Positions 1 to 7,440 of a stretch of 64,000 bases of DNA are shown piece by piece. The stretch is from NCBI GenBank assembly GCA_017519145.1, contig JAFWTA010000027.1:1-64000 (forward strand), written 5' to 3'. Under the pieces are notes generated by a model. The model was given only the letters and a program-made list of their open reading frames with translations, was not told the DNA's origin and ran no database searches. Every line of letters begins with the position of its first letter. The stretch's first letter is position 1. A program made the position numbers and the translations under genes. The stretch is from Ruminococcus sp. (lineage in GTDB: Bacteria; Bacillota; Clostridia; Oscillospirales; Ruminococcaceae).

Positions 1-23
1 AAACAGTCCGGTGGACTGTTTTT
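1..23 (+). terminator. Rho-independent terminator of a gene upstream of the window
   Basis: Nine-base arms AAACAGTCC and GGACTGTTT enclose a GGT loop and run into a T tract. It would end a plus-strand transcript entering from the left. It resembles the hairpin after metH at 24128-24155. Confidence 0.65.
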
Positions 24-28
24 GAAAG

Positions 29-189
29 AGGGACGCCCTGCAAGTGAGGGCGTCCCTTGATTGAGCGGATGATAATCGCCACTATAATACGAATTTTTCG
101 GGACGCCGAGGGCGGCGTCCCCTACATTATGCTAATGGCTATGGGCTAACGGCTTAAATCATAATTTAGCGGAGCTAAATTATGATTTA
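29..189. repeat. Composite intergenic element: GC hairpins, heptad array, 16-bp palindrome
   Basis: Two hairpins with GGGACGCC arms lie at 29-57 and 100-121. Four heptad units (GCTAATG, GCTATGG, GCTAACG, GCTTAAA) follow at 131-158. The last one merges into a perfect 16-bp inverted repeat with a 3-base loop (155-170 and 174-189) that ends two bases from the stop codon of the minus-strand gene at 192. The CATTATGCTAAYGGCTA stretch, the heptads and the palindrome recur at 43175-43254. Confidence 0.8.
155..189 (-). terminator. Perfect 16-bp palindrome, probable terminator
   Basis: Arms TAAATCATAATTTAGC and its exact complement flank GGA. It directly follows the stop codon of the DUF4317 gene on the minus strand. 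It lacks a long U tract, so termination is inferred from position and stem strength. The palindrome at 43220-43254 matches it at 12 of 16 arm positions. Confidence 0.5.
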
Positions 190-191
190 TA

Positions 192-1319
192 TTACAGAGT
201 AACGGGAAGTCCGTTTATCTCAATGGTGGGGTCGTCAATATCAATGAGCAGGCATCTTCTGCCGTCCACCACACTTGTGCGCACCTTATCTGCCGCCGAG
301 GGCTTGATGTTAACGGTGATGCCCGGTGAGGTGAGAACTGTCTTGTTCTCTACAAGATTTGCCGCAGTAAGCGGAGCTGTGCCGCAGACCTTTTCGTATA
401 CGGGCTCCACCATGTTAACTCTCTCCTCGGGAAGTCCCACATCTACAAGGATATCCTTCAGCTTGGCATTGTCGATGACCACCTTGTCGGTCTCGTCCTT
501 GCTGTCGTCCACGACCTCCTGTATCTTCTCGTTCACGGTCTTTATGAGCATATAGTCAAGGTCCTCGCCAACAACGTTCTTGAGTATGCTCTGGAAGCTG
601 CTCTTTTCACTCTCTGCCGACATCACAAAGGTGCAGCCCAGCACGTTCTCAACCACCGATACGTTAGGAGACTTCACATTCTTGGTGTAGTACATAACAT
701 GGTTGATATCGGAGCTCCTGTTGCTGAAAACAGGGTAAAGAAAGCCGTCCGAGGGAGCCTTGCTGATGATGAGCTCGGTATTCACCTTCTTGGTTATCTC
801 GTTGCCCACGCTGTCGAAAATAAAGCCGTCCTTGCTTGTATTCACGGGGCAGATAGCTGTGAGGATATAGCGGTATATCTCGTCCTCGCCATCAGCGAAC
901 TCGTCGTTCTTGTCCTTCTTGCGGATAGTGTATGTGCAGTAGGAGGTTATTACCGCAAAGGGTCCCGTATAGGCGATATTGTTGGCGATATGGTTGAGGA
1001 AGTCCTCGCAGGCTGCATCGTCCTTCAGCTCGGAGGTAAGCAGTGTATAGAGGATGTTCTGAGGCTGTCCCTCGTCATAAGCCTCGTTGGGGAACTCATA
1101 CTCCACAAAAGCCTTGCCCACATTGGTGTTCAGCACCTTTTTCAGAGTCTCGTCGTAGACATCGTGCTCCTCAACAGGCATGGTGAGACATGAGCTGACG
1201 TTGTGATAACGGACATTCTTGTCCGCGTCGATGAACGCTGTAAGAACTCTTTCCATGATGAAAAATCCGCTCTTGTCGGAGAAATTCTTCTTTATCTCTG
1301 CTGTTTCCTTTTTATTCAT
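192..1319 (-). CDS. DUF4317 domain protein
   Basis: A 375-residue soluble protein that starts MNKKETAEIKKNF and continues with a segment on a helper sequence ending in cysteine (SCLTMPVEEHDVYDETLKK). This opening and overall length match DUF4317, a family common in Clostridia with no known activity. No signal peptide, membrane segment or catalytic motif is visible. The ATG follows a good AAGGAAG-like site. It lies downstream of the ClpE-lipoprotein pair on the same strand but is separated from it by a hairpin at 1345-1378, so it is probably its own transcript. Family assignment is from recalled sequence character; function is unknown. Confidence 0.8.
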   Translation of the reverse strand: MNKKETAEIKKNFSDKSGFFIMERVLTAFIDADKNVRYHNVSSCLTMPVEEHDVYDETLKKVLNTNVGKAFVEYEFPNEAYDEGQPQNILYTLLTSELKDDAACEDFLNHIANNIAYTGPFAVITSYCTYTIRKKDKNDEFADGEDEIYRYILTAICPVNTSKDGFIFDSVGNEITKKVNTELIISKAPSDGFLYPVFSNRSSDINHVMYYTKNVKSPNVSVVENVLGCTFVMSAESEKSSFQSILKNVVGEDLDYMLIKTVNEKIQEVVDDSKDETDKVVIDNAKLKDILVDVGLPEERVNMVEPVYEKVCGTAPLTAANLVENKTVLTSPGITVNIKPSAADKVRTSVVDGRRCLLIDIDDPTIEINGLPVTL

Positions 1320-1344
1320 TATGTACTTCCTTTCTCAGAAACAT

Positions 1345-1378
1345 ACGGAGCTGCCGCACTTATGCGCCGCAGCTCCGT
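1345..1378 (-). terminator. Hairpin after the lipoprotein gene
   Basis: Ten-base arms ACGGAGCTGC / GCAGCTCCGT with a further CGC/GCG inner pairing. On the minus strand it follows the stop at 1384 and is succeeded by ATGTTTCT, a weak U tract. Confidence 0.55.
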
Positions 1379-1383
1379 AAAAC

Positions 1384-2082
1384 TTATCTTATGGTTATAC
1401 TTCCGTCCTGAAGGTGCTCAAAGGCATACTTTTCAAAGGACATATCCGTTTCCGAATTGCGGAACATATCCGAGTCCATGTAGTAGTAGCTGAGCTTGTA
1501 TACCGTACCCGGCTGAGCATCGTCGGGGACCTTGAAGTAGAATGTGGCGATATCTCCGTCGCCGCCCTTGTCGTCCATGAACATGGTGGTAAAGAACAGT
1601 GACTTGTTATGCTCTCTTATCATTTCGGGAGCAAGATTGTCCTCCCAGTCCATAGCCACGAAGCCAGCGTTTTTCTTTACAGCCTCGCCCGGCTCATACT
1701 TTGCGTAAAGCTCCACCGGGTCGTCCAGCTGACACTCCAGCACATCGGGGTATGTGATATGTATTCCGCACATACTCCACTGGTCGGCTGCACCTGTTAC
1801 GGATACAGTTACCTCAGCTATATCGCCGGGCTTTGCAGTGGTGTCGCTGAGCTTCAGTACAGGACCGCTCTCCAGCGCGGGGACGTCCCTGAACTTGACG
1901 TACATGAGCTCCATGCTCTCGGAAAGCTCCTCGCCTTCGTCATTGGTAAATGACTCGGCGGCAGTTGTCTCCTCGGAAGCCGTAGAAGCTCCCGAGCTGC
2001 TCTTTCCCGAATCGAGACAGCCTGTGAAGCAGGCTGCCGCAGCAGCCATAACTGCTATGAGTGACAGTAATTTACGCTTCAT
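1384..2082 (-). CDS. Lipoprotein with cohesin-like domain
   Basis: About 232 residues. A signal peptide with hydrophobic core LLSLIAVMAAAAACFTGC ends in a lipobox cysteine, followed by a Ser/Thr/Glu-rich linker (residues 22-55). From about residue 65 the sequence (AKPGDIAEVTVSVTG..., CGIHITYPDVLEC) has the repeat pattern of the cohesin/CBM-like beta-sandwich seen in ruminococcal surface proteins. The ATG overlaps the end of the ClpE-like gene by 11 bases and has GGAGG nine bases upstream, indicating translational coupling to the chaperone gene. Predicted to be anchored on the outer membrane face. Whether it binds a dockerin cannot be told; the domain may simply share the fold. Confidence 0.75.
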   Translation of the reverse strand: MKRKLLSLIAVMAAAAACFTGCLDSGKSSSGASTASEETTAAESFTNDEGEELSESMELMYVKFRDVPALESGPVLKLSDTTAKPGDIAEVTVSVTGAADQWSMCGIHITYPDVLECQLDDPVELYAKYEPGEAVKKNAGFVAMDWEDNLAPEMIREHNKSLFFTTMFMDDKGGDGDIATFYFKVPDDAQPGTVYKLSYYYMDSDMFRNSETDMSFEKYAFEHLQDGSITIR

Positions 2083-4426
2083 TTTCAGTAGCCTCCTTGC
2101 TGCCCTCAACAATTATCTTGTCGCCGTCACAGGAAATGCTTATCTTATTGATCTCAGAGCCGCGCTCGAGAATTATCTCAGCAACCTGATCCTCCACCTC
2201 GTCGCGGATGACTCTGCGGATATCTCTTGCGCCGTAGGGCTTTCCGAAGGACTTCTCGGCAATGAGCTCCAGAGCCTGTCTGGTGTAGTCCACGGTGATA
2301 TCCTTTTCCGCAAGGGGCTCCTTCATCTCGTCGATCATGAGAGCGGCGATGTCTGCAAAGTTCTCCTTGGTGAGATCCTTGAACACAACGATCTCGTCTA
2401 TACGGCTGATGAACTCGGGACGGAGGAACTCTCTCAGCCCCTTCATAGCCTTGTCTCTTGAAATTTCGTTCTCTGTGCGGTTGAAGCCCACACCTATGCT
2501 CTTGTCCGTAGAGCCTGCATTAGAGGTCATACAGATGATGGTATTGGCAAAGTTTACTGTTCTTCCGTGAGCGTCGTCCACCTTGCCCTCGTCAAGAATC
2601 TGCATGAGTATATTCATGACGTCGGGGTGAGCCTTCTCGATCTCGTCAAAGAGTATTACGGAATAGGGCTTTCTGCGGACCTTCTCGGTGAGCTGTCCTG
2701 CCTCATCGTAGCCGACGTATCCGGGAGGCGAGCCTATCATTCTCGCAACGGAGTGCTTCTCCATATACTCGGTCATATCCAGTCTGATGAGCGGATCGGG
2801 AGAGTCAAAGAGCTCCTCGGCAAGTGCCTTTACCAGCTCTGTCTTACCTACGCCTGTGGGGCCCACGAACACGAATGAAGCAGGTCTGCGGCGCTTGCTG
2901 AGCTGTACTCTTGTGCGCTTGATAGCTCTTGTGAGTACCGACACAGCCTCGTCCTGACCGATGACTCTCTTCCTGAGAGCACCCTCCAGCCTCGATATCT
3001 TCAGGAACTCGTTCTCTGCTATCTTAGCCGCAGGGATACCCGTCCAGCGCTCGATGACCTTGGTGACATCCGACTCCTCAACATTTACGTTCTCAGCCTT
3101 TTCCCTGAGCTCGGCTTCTGTCTCGCGGATGTGTATGAGCTTGCCCTTTACCTCTGCAAGAGCCTGATAGTCTATCTCATCCTGCTCGGCAATGGACTTC
3201 TCCATGTCCTCCAGTACCTTTATCTCCTTTTTGAGCTTTTCGTACTCGCCTATCTCGGGAGAGCGTATGCAGGCGTATGCACAGCTTTCGTCCATAAGGT
3301 CGATAGCCTTATCGGGCAGGAAGCGGTCTGTGATGTATCTCTCTGAGAGAACAGCGCATACTCTTACAAGGTAATCTGAGATGTGGACCTTGTGGAACTC
3401 CTCGTAGTATTTCTTTATGCCCACAAGAACATTTACTGTGTCCTCGATGGTGGGCTCGTTTACGGTAACGGGCTGGAAACGGCGCTCGAGAGCCGAATCC
3501 TTCTCGATATACTTGCGGTACTCGCCGAATGTGGTGGCACCGATGACCTGCACCTCGCCTCTTGAAAGAGCGGGCTTCAGGATATTGGCGGCGTTCATGG
3601 AGCCCTCAGAGTCTCCTGCGCCGACCAGATTGTGTACCTCATCGATAAAGAGTATGATATTGCCCTCGCGCTTTACCTCGTCCACAAGACCCTTTACACG
3701 GCTCTCGAACTGTCCGCGGAACTGAGTTCCCGCAACAAGAGCGGTGAGGTCGAGGAGATATACCTTCTTATCCGCAAGGTTGAAGGGAACATTTCCCTCG
3801 TTGATGCGGAGCGCTATACCCTCGGCGATGGCGGTCTTGCCGACACCGGGCTCGCCTATGAGGCAGGGGTTGTTCTTGGTACGTCTTGAAAGTATCTGTA
3901 TAACTCTTGCTATCTCGTTGTCTCTGCCGATGATATTGTCCAGCTTGCCGTCAGCAGCCTTCTGTGACAGGTTTGTGCAATAGCTTCCGAGGAATTTGGG
4001 TTCTCTCGGTTTTTTCTCCTTATTTCGCCCGAACAGCCCCTTCTTCTCCTTGTTGTCGGACTGCTTGTCATCGGAGCGTCCGCCGCCGAAAAGGCTTCTC
4101 GGGTCGAAGCCGGCGTCATCGGGCTTATCTCCGCCCTCAGAGTCGTCTCCGCTGCCGCCGCCGAACATATTTGTGATAAAGTCGGGAAGCACACCTGAGC
4201 CGCCCATTTCAAAGCTGTCGCCGTCCAGCATACCCATCATCTGATCCGAGAGCTGATCCAGCTCCTCGTCGGTGATGCCCAGCTTATCCATGTACTCCTT
4301 TATCTGCGGGATATTCTGTGCCCTTGCACAAGAAAGGCACAGACCCTCGTTTTTCTTTTCGCTGCCCTGAACGGAGGTGATGAACACCACCGCAGGTCTT
4401 TTTTTGCATTTACTGCACATTATCAT
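2072..4426 (-). CDS. clpE: ClpE-like AAA+ unfoldase with N-terminal zinc finger
   Basis: 784 residues. C4-x2-C7 and C30-x2-C33 form a zinc-finger-like N-terminus as in ClpE, instead of the double Clp_N repeat of ClpC. A Gly/Asp-rich linker (about 70-140) follows. AAA-1 has Walker A GEPGVGKT (191-198) and Walker B LFIDEVH. A coiled middle region (about 395-445) precedes AAA-2 with GPTGVGKT (522-529) and LFDEIEKAH. A VGF tripeptide (646-648) sits where ClpP-docking loops occur, so it probably feeds ClpP with unfolded or aggregated proteins. The start has AGGAGG nine bases upstream. No CtsR or CIRCE site is evident in the short upstream gap. Plain ClpC is the alternative name, but the cysteine pairs favour ClpE. 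Confidence 0.88.
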   Translation of the reverse strand: MIMCSKCKKRPAVVFITSVQGSEKKNEGLCLSCARAQNIPQIKEYMDKLGITDEELDQLSDQMMGMLDGDSFEMGGSGVLPDFITNMFGGGSGDDSEGGDKPDDAGFDPRSLFGGGRSDDKQSDNKEKKGLFGRNKEKKPREPKFLGSYCTNLSQKAADGKLDNIIGRDNEIARVIQILSRRTKNNPCLIGEPGVGKTAIAEGIALRINEGNVPFNLADKKVYLLDLTALVAGTQFRGQFESRVKGLVDEVKREGNIILFIDEVHNLVGAGDSEGSMNAANILKPALSRGEVQVIGATTFGEYRKYIEKDSALERRFQPVTVNEPTIEDTVNVLVGIKKYYEEFHKVHISDYLVRVCAVLSERYITDRFLPDKAIDLMDESCAYACIRSPEIGEYEKLKKEIKVLEDMEKSIAEQDEIDYQALAEVKGKLIHIRETEAELREKAENVNVEESDVTKVIERWTGIPAAKIAENEFLKISRLEGALRKRVIGQDEAVSVLTRAIKRTRVQLSKRRRPASFVFVGPTGVGKTELVKALAEELFDSPDPLIRLDMTEYMEKHSVARMIGSPPGYVGYDEAGQLTEKVRRKPYSVILFDEIEKAHPDVMNILMQILDEGKVDDAHGRTVNFANTIICMTSNAGSTDKSIGVGFNRTENEISRDKAMKGLREFLRPEFISRIDEIVVFKDLTKENFADIAALMIDEMKEPLAEKDITVDYTRQALELIAEKSFGKPYGARDIRRVIRDEVEDQVAEIILERGSEINKISISCDGDKIIVEGSKEATENEA

Positions 4427-4495
4427 CAGGCAGTTCCTCCTGTAGTAATTTCTATGCGCTGTTCCGCATACCGCGGGCGCTGTTTACAAGCAGGC

Positions 4496-5392
4496 TTACA
4501 TACTCTTTACGAAGTCGTAAACGTACTTGAAGATATAGGTATTGTCGATAGCCTCGTGGTTGAAGAAGAGCATCTTATTGCTTCCGAATACCACATAGAG
4601 GCGGACCATTACCGCTATCAGGAACACCATTACCGCACCCTTGAACAAGCCGATGAGGCCCGAAATGACATGGGTGACGAGGCTGGGTTCCATCTTATCG
4701 TTCTTACCTGCCGTAGTTGATATTATGATGGTAAGAACGAGGAATATTATAAGCATAACAATAAGGGTTATGAGCTTGATAACAGAGACATAGGGTGTCT
4801 TGAGGTAATTATCCACCACAAACTCGGCAGGAAGTCTTCTGCTGTCGGGTTCGTCCATGAGCTTCATGAATTCATAGATCTTGGTAGGATTTTTTCTTAT
4901 CTCCTCTGCTGCATACTCTGCGGAATACTCGCTGAGATGCTTTGAGACAAAGCCGCTCATGATAGTGGCATATCCTTCATGGAGCTTATTGTAGAATATA
5001 GCCTCTTCGTCAACCTTTCTGCCGTTGATATTGTTGACATACCGGTAGATATTGCTGTCTACATCTTCGCCCGTGACATAAATGCCATAGAGCTTATCCA
5101 TATCGACCTTGATATTGTATCCCTGTGACTCAAGGAATTTAGCAAGCTCCTCGGTGAACTCGCTCTCGGAAAGAGCCTGATCCATCTTCTTGACGTTGCT
5201 CTCTCTGATAGATTTGTCGTAGATAGAGCTGCTGATAGACGAGCTGAGGGACAGTGCGATAAACAATGCCAATACATAACCCAGCAGCGATACTGCTGCC
5301 TTGAAAAAACCTCTTTTTACAGTGATGAATAAGCAGATAAGGACTGTTGCAACTGCGATAACATCATAAAACCACCAGAATTGTACTCCCAT
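4496..5392 (-). CDS. CvpA family membrane protein
   Basis: 298 residues. The N-terminus (FYDVIAVATVLICLF, then KRGFFKAAVSLLGYVLALFIA) carries two membrane helices with the CvpA-type GFFK signature. Two further helices lie near residues 205-230 and 245-270, with a roughly 130-residue loop between. CvpA proteins are linked to colicin V production in E. coli and to envelope homeostasis elsewhere; the exact role here is not known. The ATG at 5392 has no close Shine-Dalgarno sequence (the nearest GGAGG is about 28 bases away), so the start or its expression level is less certain. It lies upstream of the ClpE-like gene on the same strand. Confidence 0.8.
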   Translation of the reverse strand: MGVQFWWFYDVIAVATVLICLFITVKRGFFKAAVSLLGYVLALFIALSLSSSISSSIYDKSIRESNVKKMDQALSESEFTEELAKFLESQGYNIKVDMDKLYGIYVTGEDVDSNIYRYVNNINGRKVDEEAIFYNKLHEGYATIMSGFVSKHLSEYSAEYAAEEIRKNPTKIYEFMKLMDEPDSRRLPAEFVVDNYLKTPYVSVIKLITLIVMLIIFLVLTIIISTTAGKNDKMEPSLVTHVISGLIGLFKGAVMVFLIAVMVRLYVVFGSNKMLFFNHEAIDNTYIFKYVYDFVKSM

Positions 5393-5457
5393 ATAGATCG
5401 CGTCATTTGATAAGGTGACGCTTCCTCCCTTCGAATATGGATTGATCGTACCAAAAA

Positions 5458-6630
5458 TCAGCTTTCATAGTCTATACGGTCTATTTTATTATAGCCCTTC
5501 AGGAAAATATGATCGTCGCTGCGAAGGAATCCGGTGTAAGAGTCGCTGACCTCGGCGACAGAGCGCAGCCCGCCGTTAAAGTCAAAGGCATTTATCTGTC
5601 CCTGACACATAACGTAAACGAGATCCTCATATATAGTTACATCTATTGAGGGCTTGTCCAGCTCGATAATACGGGCTTCGGTATTGCCGCCCTTGAATAT
5701 AGCCATAACGTATTTTCTTCTGTCGTCGTCGTTGACGATAACGGCTGAATTGCCGCCCTCGCTTGCGCCTGCAACGAGCTTGCCGTCGTAGGAGTAATAC
5801 GAGCTTATCTGACCGTTGTCATCAACATAGCCGCAGGCGTCCGTGCCCAGCACGAAAGCGCCCTTTCCGTAGCCAAAAACATCAAGTCCGAGGGTATTCA
5901 GTCCCGGGGATGTCCAGTGCTCACCGTTTTCGCTGAAGTCGATCTCCTGAACATTAGTGACGAGCTGACCGTTTTCTGCCGAGATATAGCTCAGCACACA
6001 GCCCTTGCTCCTCTCTATGAAGCTCAGGTCACTGACCTTTTCGATACATTTTCTTTCGTATATGACCTTTCCCCTTTTATCATATACGATGATCTCACAG
6101 CTGTATTTGTCGGAAGTTGTGACAACAGCCGTATAACCCTCCTCGCTTATCCTTGCGAAGAGTATGAGATTCTTCGGAAGAGTCTTGGTGTAGATGATCT
6201 GATCCTCATCCTCCACACAGAGCTCGTTCCCTCCGTTTTCATAGAGCAGGGCTCTTCCCCCTGCTGCACGGAGCACCGTGTTGGTGTATGTATGCTGACG
6301 GCGTCTCAGAAGCGCTCCGTCAGTATCGTAGAAGTAAGTATAGGTATCGCTCATCACGATCATTTTCCTGTCTGTAAGTTCAAACTGGTAATCAGATCCG
6401 CTGCTGACCTCTATCGGGAAGTTTCCCTCAGCCAGCTGTCCCGAGTTGACGATAGTCCTGTACTGTTCTCCTATACCCCTTAACTTATTATACCACTTGT
6501 CACGGGTAAAATAAAGACCCGTTCCAATGCCCGCTATAAGCAGGATAGTCAGAAACCGCATAAGTCTTTTCCGCCGTCTTTTGCGATTTTTAAGATCGAC
6601 TATATCATCGGCGTCATACATTTTCGGCAC
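5458..6630 (-). CDS. DUF5711-like single-pass membrane protein
   Basis: 390 residues, starting at GTG with AAGGAGG five bases upstream. A basic cytoplasmic stretch (KNRKRRRKRLMR) precedes one membrane helix (residues 26-43). The remainder is predicted extracytoplasmic and made of repeating short beta strands with Tyr/Asp/Gly turns (for example TYFYDTDGALLRR, IIVYDKRGKVIYER), which suggests a WD40- or PQQ-like propeller. This matches the DUF5711 pattern of Clostridia. No catalytic residues are recognisable. It is the gene before cvpA on the minus strand, only 65 bases apart, so co-transcription is likely. The function is unknown. Confidence 0.7.
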   Translation of the reverse strand: MPKMYDADDIVDLKNRKRRRKRLMRFLTILLIAGIGTGLYFTRDKWYNKLRGIGEQYRTIVNSGQLAEGNFPIEVSSGSDYQFELTDRKMIVMSDTYTYFYDTDGALLRRRQHTYTNTVLRAAGGRALLYENGGNELCVEDEDQIIYTKTLPKNLILFARISEEGYTAVVTTSDKYSCEIIVYDKRGKVIYERKCIEKVSDLSFIERSKGCVLSYISAENGQLVTNVQEIDFSENGEHWTSPGLNTLGLDVFGYGKGAFVLGTDACGYVDDNGQISSYYSYDGKLVAGASEGGNSAVIVNDDDRRKYVMAIFKGGNTEARIIELDKPSIDVTIYEDLVYVMCQGQINAFDFNGGLRSVAEVSDSYTGFLRSDDHIFLKGYNKIDRIDYES

Positions 6631-6675
6631 ACTGACACCTCCTTATCTTTGTTCTTGCTGATGAGAGCCGCCTCA

Positions 6676-7440
6676 TCAGTATGTATCTTTCATAAGCTCA
6701 TCCTCACTGTAGAACACGCGGTTCAGGTACAGTCCGTGAGCCATGGCTGTTCTGCCTGCCTTCAAGCGGTCTTTTGCGGCAAGGATAGCGGGGATATCGT
6801 CGGGCGAGATGCGCTTTTCGCTTACGTCCAGCAGAGTCCCTGCCATTATCCTAATCATATTATACAAAAAACCGTTGCCTTTTACAAGCATTATCACAGA
6901 ATCTCCACTATTTTCTATTCTGAAGGAATAAATAGTCCTTACCGTCGTGGAAACATTTGTGCAATCGGCACAAAATGAGGAGAAATCATGAGTCCCCACA
7001 AAGTACTGTGCCGCCTTTCTTGCCGCTTCGATGTCGAATTTTCTCCTGTAATGGAGCATAAGATCTGCGGCAAAGGGATTTTTCGATTCGCTGCAGTGGA
7101 TCTTGTAGATATACTCCTTCCCCTTGCAGTCGAACCTCGCGTGGAAGTCCTCGGGAACGTCCTCACAGCTGAGTATGGATATGTCATCGGGAAGCTCGCC
7201 GTTCACTCCTCTGCAAAAGCCGAGGCAGTGTATCCTGCTGTTTGTCTTTACATTGAAGCAGAACATATTGGCGTGGACTCCCGTATCCGTCCTTGAGCAG
7301 CCCGTAATGGTCACAGGCTCGTTGAGCACCTTTGACAGCGCCTTTTCCAGCACCTCCTGCACCGTTACCGCGTTGCTCTGCCGCTGAAAGCCGTGATACT
7401 TAGTCCCCCTGTACGCTATGGTCACTTTCAGATTTCGCAT
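6676..7440 (-). CDS. truA: tRNA pseudouridine(38-40) synthase TruA
   Basis: 254 residues, the usual length. Isomerises uridines 38-40 of the tRNA anticodon arm. The catalytic aspartate is D52 in GCSRTDTGVHAN, and the N-terminal VTIAYRGTKYHGFQRQ is the family hallmark. Two adjacent ATGs (7443 and 7440) are possible; the second lies six bases from AAGGAGG and gives the common MRNLK start. The gene overlaps the 3' end of the YfhO-type gene by about 40 bases. It is the last gene of an ecfA1-ecfA2-ecfT-(yfhO)-truA series; ecf genes next to truA are typical of Firmicutes. Confidence 0.95.
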   Translation of the reverse strand: MRNLKVTIAYRGTKYHGFQRQSNAVTVQEVLEKALSKVLNEPVTITGCSRTDTGVHANMFCFNVKTNSRIHCLGFCRGVNGELPDDISILSCEDVPEDFHARFDCKGKEYIYKIHCSESKNPFAADLMLHYRRKFDIEAARKAAQYFVGTHDFSSFCADCTNVSTTVRTIYSFRIENSGDSVIMLVKGNGFLYNMIRIMAGTLLDVSEKRISPDDIPAILAAKDRLKAGRTAMAHGLYLNRVFYSEDELMKDTY

